Shown here: positions 1 through 10,527 of the stretch, one piece after another
How the letters are laid out: each line of letters starts with the position of its first letter
Numbering within the stretch: position 1 is the first letter of the stretch
Assembly: GCA_023935145.1 (NCBI GenBank)
Contig: CM043699.1
Location: 105,041,536-105,105,535 of the forward strand
DNA from: Bretschneidera sinensis
Taxonomy: Eukaryota; Streptophyta; Magnoliopsida; Brassicales; Akaniaceae
Reading direction: 5' to 3'
DNA length: 64,000 bases
The notes under the pieces: model-generated
What the model saw: only the letters and a program-made list of their open reading frames with translations
Told to the model about the DNA's origin: nothing
The model's database searches: none
Position numbers and translations under genes: made by a program

Positions 1-481
1 TTTTTGACCAAGTCAACTTCATCTTCTTTCATCTTGGGCTAGTAATACTTTTGGCGTAGGACCTTGAAAGCGAAGGCTTGAGCCCTTAGGTGATATCCAC
101 ATATGCCTTTGTGGATTTCTCAGAGGGCGTAATTGGCCTCGGTCGGGCCGAGGCATCTCAAGTAAGGCATAGTCAGAGCTATCTTATACAATTGCCAATC
201 TATGATAGTGTACCGGAAGGCTCGGGAGATTAATTTATTGGCCTTACTTTTTTGCTCGGGGACCTTTCCATCTTTCAGGTAGTGCAGGATTGGGTCCATC
301 CATGTAGGACTGGGGTTTCGTCTATGCTAGGAACGGAGAGAGTTTCTAGATAAATGGCTTGAGTTGGTTCTAGGTGCCGGGATAAGGCCAGGTTGGCCAG
401 GGTATCTGCCCTGGAGTTTTTAGCCTGTGGAATTTGGGTTATTCAGAACATTTTGAACTTGGTGGTGAGCTCTTTCACTTT
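1..481 (-). pseudogene. Degenerate connection and integrase N-terminus
   Basis: Continuation of the polyprotein past the TAA at 482. Minus-strand translation gives AKNSRADTLANLAL, a typical tail of the Tat RNase H. After a frame change near 310 it gives YLRCLGPTEANYAL, then a stop, then EIHKGICGYHLRAQAFAFKV, which is the HX3-4H part of the integrase zinc-binding domain. Several stops interrupt it. The catalytic core lies outside the window. Confidence 0.65.
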
Positions 482-1261
482 TTAGAGATACCGGGCAAGC
501 TTCTCTCCTCTAGCTTCGAATTCTTCTGTTACCTGACTCACTACTAGCTGAGAGTCGCTGAACACATCTACGACTTCCACTGATAGGGCTTTGGCCAACC
601 TTAGGCCAGCCAGTAAGGCTTCATATTCTGCCTCGTTTTTAGAAGCCTTGAACTCAAACCTCAGGGTGTACTCGACCGTAAAGCCATCAGGGCTGTAAAT
701 GATGAGTCCTACTCCGCTTCCCATGGTATTGAAGGATCCGTCCATGTGGAAGGTCCACCTTAGAGGTGATTCGTCTAGCGTCTTCTCCGGGGTTGGCTCT
801 ACTTCCACTCTGGGAATCACCGAGAGGGTTGTTTCCACGATGAAATCTGCCAGAGCCTGACCTTTGATAGCCTGCCGAGGGTGGTATCGGATGTCGAATT
901 CTTCGAGTTTCACTGACCATTTCACCATTTTCTCGGAGACATTTGGAATGTAAAGGACTTGCTTCAAAGGCTGGTCAGTCAAAAGGATGACTGTGTGCAC
1001 TTGGAAATACGGTCGGAGCTTCCATGCAGATATTACAAGAGTGTAAGCCATTTTTTCAATGGGAGGATACCTCACTTCAGCCTCATGGAGGATTCTACTG
1101 ATGTAGTAGATGGGTTTCTGGATACCTTCATCTTCTCGAACCAGGACAGAGGCCACGGTACTTTCCCCAGCTGATAAGTATAGGAGCAGCTCTTCACCCG
1201 AGAGAGGTTTGGTTAGGAGTGGGGGCGAGCTTAAATACTTTTTTAGCTCTTCAAATACTTC
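482..1261 (-). pseudogene. RNase H plus second (Tat-type) RNase H
   Basis: Two RNase H-like domains in tandem. The first follows RT and shows the IYYISRILHEAE and LLTDQPLKQVL motifs with a KALADFIVE-like end (here QALADFIVE). The second begins WTFHMDGSFNTMGSGVGLI, continues to FKASKNEAEYEALLAGL and ends FSDSQLVVSQV, giving the D, E and D residues expected of an active RNase H. A dual RNase H is known for the Tat branch of plant Ty3/gypsy elements. The segment is open from the methionine at 1156 down to a TAA at 482-484, which probably replaces a glutamine codon. Confidence 0.85.
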
Positions 1262-1914
1262 CTAGCAATCCTTTGTCCAGGAGAAGTTTTTGGCCTTTTT
1301 GATGGCCTTGAAGAAGGGTAGGCACTTTTTAACAGATTTGGACATGAAGCAACTTAGGGCGGCAATTCTCCCGATGAGCCGTTGCACTTCTTTCACATAT
1401 CTAGGAGGAGCCATGTCGAGGATGGCTTTTATCTTTTCTGAGTTGACTTCTATTCCTCTTTGAGTGAACATGAATCCTAGGAACTTTCCCCCAGTCACAC
1501 CGAAGGCGCATTTGGCTGGATTCAGTCTTATGTTGTGCTTGCATAGTACCCCAAAGGTTTCTTTTAAATCGGAGCTATGGTTCTGTGCCTCCATACTTTT
1601 GACCAGCATGTCATCCACATAAACTTCCATGTTCCATCCTATCTGTCATTTGAAGATTTTGTTGACCAGTCTTTGGTACGTCGCACCGGCATTCTTGAGC
1701 CCAAAGGGCATGACCATATAGCAATACAACCCTCGGTCAGTGATGAAGGCGGTCTTGTCTTGGTCCGGCCCTTGCATGAAGATCTCGTTATACCCTGAGT
1801 ATGCATCCATGAAGGAGAGGAGTTCATGCCCAGAAGTGGCATCCATCAACTGATCAATTCGGGGGAGGAAAAAGCTGTCATTTGGGCAGGTCTTGTTCAA
1901 GTTGGTAAAGTCAT
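1262..1914 (-). pseudogene. Reverse transcriptase fragment, Tat-lineage
   Basis: RNA-dependent DNA polymerase portion of a gypsy polyprotein. Visible motifs are LNKTCPNDSFFLPRID, the FMDAYSGYNEI palm motif, MVMPFGLKNAGATYQRLV, and the catalytic YVDDMLVKS box near 1600. Two in-frame stops break it: TGA at 1646-1648 just before the YVDD box, and TAG at 1262-1264 before the RNase H. The frame is otherwise kept into the next segment, so damage is by point changes and not indels. Not functional as it stands. Confidence 0.85.
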
Positions 1915-2668
1915 ACTAGTTTATAATTGAATTTACTTCATGAAAGAGCTTTGAGCATGATTTCAATAAATTGATTGTACGGTGACAAAGTGAAATTTTT
2001 CATGCTTATGTTTCATAATTAATGTATGAAAAGTTAATTTCACACACATAAAATATTTAGTATTTTGTTTATTTAAATCTTAACTTTTTATCATTATATT
2101 TTGGTAATGTCTGAAAGTAAATCTTGGGTCGGCTTCTAACCGCGTGTATTGTGAGTTTTGTTTACCACTGTTTAATCAATTAAGATAGATTATATATTTT
2201 AGATGATGTTTGAAAATTTATTAAATTATATTTAAATTAATAAATTTAGTGATGCAAAGTAAAAATTATCTAAATTTACTGTTGAAATGTCATTCGAGAG
2301 TAGTTTGATAAAGATGCAAGTCTGACAAAGTGTTCTGGTGAGTTCCTGGCAAGATTTCAGCAAATCCCACTCTTTGAATATGGATGCTAGTTGGATCTTA
2401 CATTCAAGTTAAGTTTCCTGTGAGTTAAAACTGAGACACTTGCACTAAAGACTCAGATTAAATGTATAAAATTAGTGTTCTTTTCCAAAGGGCATAACTC
2501 TTTAGGCCAAGATAAACAAGAGGACAGTATCCATTCGTAGTTCGTATCTTTTCCACCCAAAGGATCAAACGATAAGAGAAACCATCTTCCCCTCATTATC
2601 CTCACAATTCAAACTAATAGTCTCCCGTCGGAGCCGTCCCATTCTCTCTCCTCCCAAATCAACCAGCC
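1915..2668. other. AT-rich upstream region of the PPR pseudogene
   Basis: No ORF or element motif was found. It is strongly AT-rich to about 2350, then more mixed. The stretch 2580-2660, just before the PPR start codon, is pyrimidine-rich and could be the old 5' leader. No convincing TATA box was picked out. Confidence 0.4.
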
Positions 2669-3987
2669 ATGAACATATTACCACCACCTTTATCCTCCTC
2701 GTTATCCATCTCTATCTGCAACTCTTTCCCTTTAACTCGCACCTTCACCCTCCACTGGGTGGACTCAGCACCTTCCTCTACCACCAACCCCACAACCAAA
2801 ACTAAACCGACACGCCTATTTCGCATGCAGGCCACAACCAACCAAACTAACCCCAAATATCTCTCTCTTCTCAAGACCACCACTACACTATCCAATTCCA
2901 CCAATAATGACCTACCTCTCTTATTTCCCCACTGGCAAAGAAAAACCAATGAGGCCTGGATTAAGTACACACAATCCACTCACCTTCCAAACTCCACTTG
3001 CCTTAGCCGCTTAGTCTCTAAATTATCTTATCAGAACACCCGCGTCAGCCTTACACATGCCCAATCCATCGTCACACGCCTCCGTAATGAGCGCCAGCTC
3101 CACCACCTCGACGCTAACTCATTTGGCCTTCTCTGCATGGCCGCTGCCAAATCCGACCACACCCTCTATGCCATCTCCATTATTAGGTCCATGCTCCACT
3201 CCGGCTACCTTCCTCATGTCAAGGCATGGACCGTAGCTGTCAGCTGCCTCGGCACCTCTGGCGACAGCGGTCCCACTGAGTGTATAAAGCTCTTTAACTC
3301 GGTGATTCGATGAGTACGTTGCTTCGCTGACCCGAGCATCGTTGCGGAGTCTAGACCAGACACAGACGCTTACAATGCGGTGCTCAATGCTTGTGCCAAT
3401 CTGGGTGACACTAAGAGGTTCTTGCAACTATTTGATGAAATGCCTGAGTTTGCTTGTGAGCCTGATGTCTTAACCTACAATATTTTGATCAAGTTGTGTG
3501 CTAGAGCTGATAGGAAAGACCTGCTTGTTTATGAGTTGGAGAGAATTATCGAGAAGGGAATTCCTCTTTGTATGACTACACTGCATTTGCTTGTTGCGGC
3601 GTATGTTGGATTTGGCGATTTGGAAACTGCAGAGAAGATTGTTCAAGCTATGAGGGATCAGAGTAGAGACCTTTACAAGATTCTCCGCGACTCTAATTTG
3701 GAAGATTTGAGAGAAAATGAGGGTGGTGTTTGAGGATATCGAAGATTCGAGTCAAAATGGGGGGGAAGGAGAGATCTTCGAGAAATTGCTTCCCAATTCA
3801 ACTGAACCATGTAAAGAGCCGCCATTGTTGCCGAAAGTGTTTGCTCCTGACTCTAGGATTTGCACAACTCTAATGAAAGGTTATATGAAGGAAGGCCGCA
3901 TCATGGACACAGTTAGGATCCTAGAGGTAATATGACATCAGGATGATAGTGCCAGTCATCTTGACCATGTTACATACACAACTGTAG
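2669..3987 (+). pseudogene. HCF152: HCF152-like chloroplast PPR protein, 5' part (pseudogene)
   Basis: N-terminal half of a pentatricopeptide repeat protein. HCF152 is known as a chloroplast RNA-binding PPR factor needed for processing of the psbB-psbT-psbH-petB-petD transcript; the assignment here is from memory of the Arabidopsis protein (At3g09650). The start at 2669 gives a Ser/Thr/Pro-rich transit-peptide-like leader. PPR-type blocks follow, such as DAYNAVLNACANLGDT and DVLTYNILIKLCARADRKD, then PPLLPKVFAPDSRI and TLMKGYMKEGR. Lesions: in-frame TGA at 3311-3313, a frameshift near 3720-3733 in an acidic region, and TGA at 3933-3935. The frame then reads to VTYTTVV, where element E1 is inserted. 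The rest resumes at 10528. It is intron-free, as expected of the family. Confidence 0.85.
3983..3987. repeat. Target-site duplication, left copy (TGTAG)
   Basis: Five bases flanking the left LTR of E1, with partner TGTTG at 10523-10527 (one mismatch). Removing E1 and one copy rejoins the VTYTTVV reading to SAFVKE, which supports this placement. Confidence 0.75.
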
Positions 3988-4809
3988 TGATATGATCCAT
4001 GCCAAGAACTAAGAAATTGATGGATCAAGAAGGATTATAAGATCGTCAAGAAACAGATTTATGTGAGACCGTAACCTGTTGATTATATTGAAGCAAGAAC
4101 CTTGGTATAATGAAGACGCCACAATCAATTATGGAAGGATTGATTGATAAGTTGAAGATGAACGCCACAGAAACTTCGATAAGTTTAGAAGTTCTAAAAG
4201 AACCAAAGAGAATTTTCTCTCACAGAGTATGAATAAAATATGAATTGTTCTATTCCAAAAAGCCAAAAGCTATTTAAATAAATGAGGATCACAAATTGGG
4301 AAGCTAAAACACTTCCAAATAATCTACCCAAAATTCGTCCAAAATCAGAAAAAAGGAAACTAAGGATAGGAAACAAACCTAAATTCAATTATGGTAACTG
4401 AATTCTGGTAACCTAAAATCCGAAAAGGAAAGTACCTAAATTGGCATACAAGCCTTACAATTCAGCAATTAAATTAATAAGAAAACAATTAAGAAAAGGT
4501 AATAAGAAAATTGCAGCCAGCTGTTTTCCTTAATAAGCCAAAAAAAACGAGTAAGTCTCCAATTTTGGGAAACTAAGTTTAATTCACAATCTTGAGTTGC
4601 TAGATTATTCCAAAGCTTGAATCATGGAAAATCATCATTTTGGATCACATATAGCATCATCCTTGGGCCCTCAAAGATGGTTCTTAGCCCAAATGTGTTG
4701 AATCAGCCCATTGAGAGTTTCCTTGAACCTTTTAGCTCGAGCCCTTGTAACTGGACCAATTGGAACTTGAATAGGATCTGCATCCCATTTGTTAACCGTG
4801 TCCTCATCA
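3988..4809 (-). repeat. E1 3' LTR (822 bp)
   Basis: Bounded by TG/CA in plus orientation (TGATATGATC to CCTCATCA). It matches 9732-10522 along its length, with scattered substitutions and a net 31-bp length difference. The end of the integrase ORF lies inside its inner edge. Confidence 0.85.
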
Positions 4810-6053
4810 TTCCCCTCCTCTTGAAAAGGATTTGTCCTCAAATCATCACCTACATTAAAAGGGCTTAAATCAAAAACATTGAAAGTGACACTAACATTGT
4901 ACTCACCTGGCAAATCCAATTTGTATGCATTGTCATTGATGCGCTCAAGGACTTGAAAAGGCCCATCTACTCTAGGAAGTAACTTTGAATGCCTTTGTGT
5001 CGAAAATCTTTCTTTCCTCATATGTAACCAAACCCAATCTTCGGGTTGAAAAATCAGCTTTCGGCGACCTTTGTTAGCTTGTTTTGCATATTGTTTCGTA
5101 TTCCTCTCAACGTTTAGTCTTGCCTTCTCATGTATCTGCTTAACAAATTCAACTTTTTTCTTTCCATTCAAGTTAGCACACTTAGATATAGGCAATGGCG
5201 TTAAACCCAATGGAGTTAAAGGATTAAAACCATAAACAATTTCAAATGGTGAAAACTTAGTAGTAGAAAGAATAGTAAGATTATAAGCAAACTCAACATG
5301 TGGTAAACACTCTTCTCAAGTTTTGATGTTCTGTTTAATAATAGCCCTCAACAAAGTAGACAAAGTCCTATTTACTACTTCCGTTTGACCATCAGTTTGT
5401 GGGTAACAAGTAATAGAAAATAATAGCTTAGTCCTTAACTTACACTATAAAGTCTTCCAAAAGTAACTCACGAACTTAGCATCTCTATCCGAAACTATTG
5501 TTCTAGGCATACCATATAATCTTACAATTTCTCTAAAGAACAAATCAGCAACATTGGAAGCATCATTAGTTTTGTGACATGGAATAAAATGTGCCATATT
5601 AGAAAATCTATCCACAACCACAAAAATTGAATCTCTACCACATTTAGACCTAGGTAACCCTAACACAAAGTCCATCGAAATATCTATCCAAGGCTCATTA
5701 GGAATAGGCAGTGGCGTGTATAAACCTCCTCCATGGGATTCCTTTCCTACCAAATCACACAAAGAGAAATTTGGTACACACAACTTATTCTCCCGAAATA
5801 AGAAACCCTCGTACCTGAAGAACTTACCCACTGCATTTTTCTTATAAGCTCGAAACTCCTCACAAAAATCGTTGTCTGAAGGATACAATTCTTTAATGTA
5901 CTCCAAACTAAGTAATTTTGCATCTAGAGTAGAAATTAATACGTACCTTCGAGAAAGTGCATCTGTAACGATGTTTTCCTTACCTTGCTTGTATCGAATT
6001 ACATATGGAAATGTCTCGATGAATTCTACCCATTGTGCATATCTCCTATTCAA
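4671..6053 (-). pseudogene. Integrase of E1 (zinc finger deleted; C-terminus in LTR)
   Basis: Integrase that would insert element cDNA. The core aspartates are seen in [13 protein letters not shown] and [10 protein letters not shown], and the glutamate in the [10 protein letters not shown] block near 5378-5404. The RNase H tail IVTDALSRR precedes it. The H2C2 zinc-binding domain is missing: the reading jumps from ESHGGG to LYTPLP, while copy E2 keeps the intervening 48 codons. A TAG at 5445-5447 replaces the Trp codon seen in E2. The C-terminal part (4671-5210) has the GPFQVLERINDNAYKLDLP fold and runs through the polypurine tract into the LTR, ending with a PVTRARAKRF motif like the CRM C-terminal tail. 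Confidence 0.8.
4811..4823 (-). other. E1 polypurine tract
   Basis: Minus-strand AAGAGGAGGGGA lies directly before the 3' LTR start TGATGAGGAC. This is the expected second-strand primer site. It also sits inside the open integrase reading frame. Confidence 0.75.
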
Positions 6054-6353
6054 CTTGTGTTAACCTTTTAAATGCTTCAAGGACTCATAATCGGTTTGAA
6101 TCACGAAATCCTTAGGCCAAAGATAGTGTTGCCAGGTTTCCAATGCTCGAACCAACACATAAAATTCTTTATCATAAGTAGGGTAGTTTAAAGCTGCCTC
6201 ACTTAATTTCTCACTGAAATATGCGATTGGTCTTCCTCCTTGCATAAGAACTGTGTTGATACCCAAACCTGAAGCATCACATTCAATTTTAAATGTTTTA
6301 GTAAAATCTAGTAAAGCAAGTAAAGGAGCATGAGTTAATTTTTCTTTGACCAA
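6054..6353 (-). pseudogene. RNase H of E1
   Basis: RNase H domain of pol with [31 protein letters not shown] and [19 protein letters not shown]. The first Asp and the Glu are present; the usual TDH is changed to TDY. It is separated from the integrase segment by a stop at 6060-6062. Confidence 0.8.
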
Positions 6354-6380
6354 TTGGAATGCCTTCTCTTGCTCGTCTCC

Positions 6381-7358
6381 TCATTTGAATCCAACGTTCT
6401 TCTTGATGACTTCGGTAAGCAGTGCGGCAATACTGCTAAAGTCTTTCATGAACCTCCTGTAAAAACTAGCAAGTCCATGAAAACTACGAACTTGACCTAC
6501 ACTCGTGGGACTTGGCCATTCTTTAATCACACAGATCTTCTCTTCATCAACCTGTATTCCTTGTGCACTCACAACAAAACTAAGAAACACAAGCTTATCA
6601 GTGCAAAAGGTGCTATTCTTTAAGTTAGCAAACAACTTCGCTTTTCTAAGTACATCTAAAATTGATTTTAAATGCACAACATGATCATCTAAGCTTGTGC
6701 TATAAATGAGAATATCATCAAAATAAACAACAACGAATCTGCCTATAAAAGCTCACAAAACAAGGTTCATTAATCTCATGAAGGTAGTCGGTGCATTTGT
6801 TAATCCAACTGGCATAACTAACCACTCATATAAACCATATTTCGTTTTAAAAGTGGTTTTCCATTCATCACCCTCTTTCATTCTTATTTGATGATATCTA
6901 CTTTTTAAATCAATCTTAGAAAATACACAAGTACCATGTAGTTCATCTAGCATATCATCTAAGTGAGGAATAGGATGTCGATACTTTACCGTTATATTGT
7001 TGACTGCTTGGCAATCAATGCACATTCTCCACATCCCATCATTTTTAGGAACCAAAATCACCAGAACAGTGTACGGACTCATGCTTTCTCTTACATACCC
7101 TGTTTCCATCAATTCACTAACCCACCTTCGTAGCTCCTTTGTCTCCTCGGGATTGCTTTGATAGGCCGATCGGTTTGGAATTATAGCACCGGGCACGAAA
7201 TCAATTTGATGTTCAATTCCTCGAATAGGAGGTAAGCCATGTGGAATCTCCTTGAAAAAGATATCATCACACTCCTGCAAAAGAGAAATAATAGAACTAG
7301 GCAAAGATGAGTCAAATTGGTTAGTGTTTAACTCATTTTTGTACAAAAGTACAATCAT
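6381..7358 (-). pseudogene. Reverse transcriptase of E1
   Basis: RT domain. In order it shows [94 protein letters not shown] and the catalytic YFDDILIYS (about 6709-6729). A TGA at 6753-6755 interrupts it, where E2 has CGA (46759-46761). A frame change lies near 6680 to 6750 as the annotated segments rejoin. Catalytic residues are present but the frame is broken. Confidence 0.85.
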
Positions 7359-7595
7359 TGGCTAATTTAAAAGCATCACTCTTTTTATTTCACTCGTTCT
7401 TGCATAGAAATTTGTTTTCTCTCAATGGCCGAATCAACTCTCTTTCGTTTTCTCACTCTCTTTTTGTAACCTTACTTAATCTTCATAAACCTGCTTTGGT
7501 GTCAGAGGAACTAGAATGATTGTTCTTTGATTGCTTACAAACGAATATATGTTGGTGAAGCCATCATGCTTAACACACCGATCGAATTGCCATGG

Positions 7596-7826
7596 TCAGC
7601 CTAGTAACAAGTGTCCAGCTTGCATCGGAACTACATCACACAAAACTTCATCTTCATATTTTCCAATCCGGAAGGAAACTAACACCTGTTTGTTCACCCT
7701 CTCTTCACCACTATCATTGAGCCATTGTAACTTGTAAGGCCGAAGATGTTTAATTGTTGGCAGCCCTAATTTCTCAACCATTGTAGTGCTAGTAACGTTA
7801 GTACAACTACCTCTATCAATAATCAC
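7596..7826 (-). pseudogene. Aspartic protease of E1
   Basis: Retropepsin-like segment with MIIDRGSCTNVTSTTMVEKL as its catalytic D-x-G-S motif and VPMQAGHLLLG downstream, typical of gypsy proteases. It is short (76 residues from the first Met) and cut off from gag by degenerate sequence. The 7359-7595 spacer codes a charged linker with stops. Confidence 0.7.
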
Positions 7827-7940
7827 ACTAAATACCTTGTTTTACACATGGCAACTAGTATGAAAGATGTTTTCTCGCTGTACTTTGTCATCTTCTTTGA
7901 TTTGCACACTCAGAGCTCTCCTTGCAACCAACAATTCTCC

Positions 7941-9094
7941 TTAGGTAACGTATTCCTCATCACCCGCATCCTCCAGTGGTGGCATAGATTCGATATTTTC
8001 TTCGTCTTCGGTTTCAATTTCACCATTATCTTGCAATACCATAACTCTTTTGTTCGGACATTGGCTTGCTATGTGACCCCTGCCTTGGCATTTAAAACAC
8101 TTAATATCATGATTTCTAGTGGTGGAAGAATCAATTTTGCCTTGATTTCCATGGCTGGTACTTTCTTGCTTTTGCTCGGTTTTGGGCTTGGCCGTGGCTT
8201 GCTTCTCCTCTTTCTTCACAAAATTTGGCCTCCAAGATAAACCTGAGTTAGGGTTTTGCTGTGTATTGTTGCCCCTCCTCTTGAGTTGGTTCTCTTTGAT
8301 AGCCATGTACACCATATCTTCCAACTTCACATAATGATGCAGCTCCACCGAATTAGCAATTTTTTGGTTCAAACCAGCCAAAAACCTAGCCATAGTAGCC
8401 TATCGGTCCTCCTCTACATTTGCTCCACACTCCGACTACCTTGTGTAAGACTTTGCAATTTTTGGTACAACTCACAGTAGTAATGGCTTAGAACAAACTG
8501 TTTCCTCATCACGGTTTTCATCTCCTCCCAAGTCTCTATTAGACGCTCTCTATTTCTCCTCCTGTTTAACACTAGTTGATCCCACCAAACAATCGCATAG
8601 TCAAAAAATTCATTGGCTGCAAGCGTAACCTTTTTAAGCTCTGAATAATTATGATAATCAAATACTAATTCTATCCTTTTCTCCCACTCAAGGTAAGCTT
8701 CAGAATCGTTTTTGCCTTGAAACGATAGAATCTTCATCTTAATACTACCCAAGTTATTATCTTCCCGATTCCTAGCTTCTCTACCTCGACCACCAAATCT
8801 CCTATGGCTAACAACCGATTCTCAATCATCTTCTTCATTAAATCCGTTCCCATAATACTCTTCATCTTCAACTCTCTCTCCCTTAGGTTGAACTCTCTCC
8901 CTCTTACGCACATTAGGAGCGTTTTGTTGCTACCCCACACGTGCATTTTCTACTCGATCTATCCGCTCATGAACCTGTTCTATCTCCGTTCTCAATACTC
9001 TCCTCATCTCACCCATTAAAGCCTCCATGAGCAACTTCGGATCACCCTCTCCCTACATATCTCCGGAATTATTTTTGTTCTTGTTGTCTGACAT
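7941..9094 (-). pseudogene. Gag of E1
   Basis: Nucleocapsid precursor. The minus-strand start at 9094 reads MSDNKNKNNSGDM and meets a stop at once. Later segments give the capsid-like part (SFQGKNDSEAYLEWEKRIE, FDYAIVWWDQLV) and a zinc knuckle CFKCQGRGHIASQC (CX2CX4HX4C) near 8055-8100. A frame change near 8394-8413 separates the two main pieces. Compared with E2, a short stretch around SVEQM is lost. Confidence 0.8.
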
Positions 9095-9716
9095 GTTTGT
9101 TGCAAAAACAAAGTTAGAAAAGAAGAAGAAGAAGAAGAACAAAAGGACCTCACACACTTCCTCACATGTTTCACTCAAAGAATGAGTCACTCAATTTCAC
9201 TCGTGTTTTTACACAAAATCATATTGGCTTTTACCCTCTTATGTGCTCACCACTCTTGCCTTTTTCCACTTGTAATAATTCTTTATAGGTTCTTATCAAA
9301 CTAACCAAACAAGTATCAAAATTTCCAATAACAATTCACTAACAACTTACAAAGAAATTCATATTTAAAGGTTAGAATACAAGGCTGTATCACAGATTTG
9401 GGGTTTGAGAATCATAAAACAAAATCTTAGGATTCAACACACGGATTTGTGGAATTGATAAAAGGAAAACAAAGATAAGAAATTGAAACAATAATTCAAA
9501 GGATTGAATCTAAATATCACATATTTTTTTTTAACTAGAAATTCGTTCTTTTCTCTTTCTTTTTTTTGAATTTCTACCTTTTTTCACTTTTTTTTTTCGA
9601 GGTGCACAACAGAAAAATAAGAACAAGAAAAAAAAAATTGAACACAAACAGAACAAGATAGGATGATAACAAGAAACAAAAGATAAAAGGATAGTAAACT
9701 TGATTTCTAGAAGCTG
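9095..9716 (-). other. E1 untranslated leader
   Basis: Between PBS and gag start. It is AT-rich with homopurine/homopyrimidine runs (for example an AAG tract at 9121-9140 in plus orientation and T runs near 9525-9600). No ORF is supported. Confidence 0.6.
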
Positions 9717-9728
9717 GCTCTGATACCA
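9717..9728 (-). other. E1 primer binding site (iMet tRNA type)
   Basis: Minus-strand TGGTATCAGAGC, three bases after the 5' LTR end. It matches the initiator-Met tRNA 3' end used by many plant chromoviruses. Confidence 0.85.
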
Positions 9729-9731
9729 AAA

Positions 9732-10522
9732 TAACATGATCGACGCCAAGAACTAAGAAATTGATGGATCAAGAAGGATTATAAGATCGTCTAGAAACAA
9801 ATTTATGTGAGACTGCGACCCGTTGCTTATATTGAAGTAAGAACCTTAGTATAATGAAGACGTCACAATCAATTATGGAAGGATTGATTGATAAGTCGAA
9901 GATGAACGCCACGGAAACTCTGATAAGTTAAGAAGTTCTAAAAGAACTAAAGAGAATTTTCTCTCACAAAGTATGAATGAAATCTGAATTGTTCTATTCC
10001 AAAAAGTCAATAGCTATTTAAATACAGGAGGATCACAAATTGGGCAGCTAAAACGCTTCCAAATAATTTGCCCAAAATTTGTCCAAAATCAGAAAAAGGA
10101 AACTAAGGAATAGGAAACAAACCTAAATTCAATTATGGTAACTGAATTCTGGTAACCTAAAATCTAAAAAGGAAAGTACCTAAATTGGCATGCAAGTCTT
10201 ACAATTCAGCGATTAAATTAATAAGGAAACAATTAAGAAAATGTAATAAGAAAATTACAGCCAGTCATTTTCCTTGACGAGCAACTAAGTTTTAATTCAC
10301 AATCTTGAATTGCTAGATTATTCCAAAGCTTGAATCATGGAAACCCATCCTTGTGAATCACGTATAGCATCATCCTTGGGCCCCCAAAGATGGTTCTTAG
10401 CCCAAATGTGTAGAATAAGCCCATTGAGAGTTTCCTTGAACCTTTTAGCTCGAGCCTTTGTAAGTGGACCAATTGGAACTTGAATAGGATCCACATCCCA
10501 TTTGTTAGCCGTGTCCTCATCA
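9732..10522 (-). repeat. E1 5' LTR (791 bp)
   Basis: Pair of 3988-4809. The inner terminus is mutated (plus TA instead of TG), the outer one is CA at 10521-10522. Confidence 0.85.
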
Positions 10523-10527
10523 TGTTG
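10523..10527. repeat. Target-site duplication, right copy (TGTTG)
   Basis: Partner of TGTAG at 3983-3987. The PPR reading frame resumes directly after it. Confidence 0.75.

Larger units (their letters stand above)
1..1914 (-). mobile_element. Ty3/gypsy Tat-lineage pol fragment (truncated at both ends)
   Basis: Remnant of a Tat-lineage LTR retrotransposon read on the minus strand. In element order it carries reverse transcriptase (about 1914 to 1262), a first RNase H (about 1230 to 860), a second RNase H-like domain (about 780 to 482) and the start of integrase (about 300 to 1). From about 1914 to 310 everything reads in one frame, broken only by stop codons. The second RNase H is the mark of the Tat/Ogre/Retand group. 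The upstream gag and protease end abruptly at about 1914, where AT-rich single-copy-looking DNA begins; the integrase runs off the window. No LTR of this copy is visible. Confidence 0.85.
3988..10522 (-). mobile_element. E1: CRM-lineage Ty3/gypsy LTR retrotransposon inserted in the PPR gene
   Basis: Complete but decayed element of 6.5 kb on the minus strand. Its 5' LTR is at 9732-10522 and its 3' LTR at 3988-4809. The PBS TGGTATCAGAGC is complementary to initiator Met tRNA, and a polypurine tract abuts the 3' LTR. Domain order on the minus strand is gag, protease, RT, RNase H, integrase. The [13 protein letters not shown] and [16 protein letters not shown] motifs and a pol frame that runs into the 3' LTR match the CRM (centromeric) chromoviruses. 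Over about 330 compared bases the LTRs differ at roughly 7%, so the insertion is old. The element has many stops and an integrase deletion. Confidence 0.9.

Noticed and set aside
7848..8240. Plus-strand ORF with hydrophobic stretches
   Set aside because: Shadow of gag on the minus strand in E1; the minus frame has the zinc knuckle.
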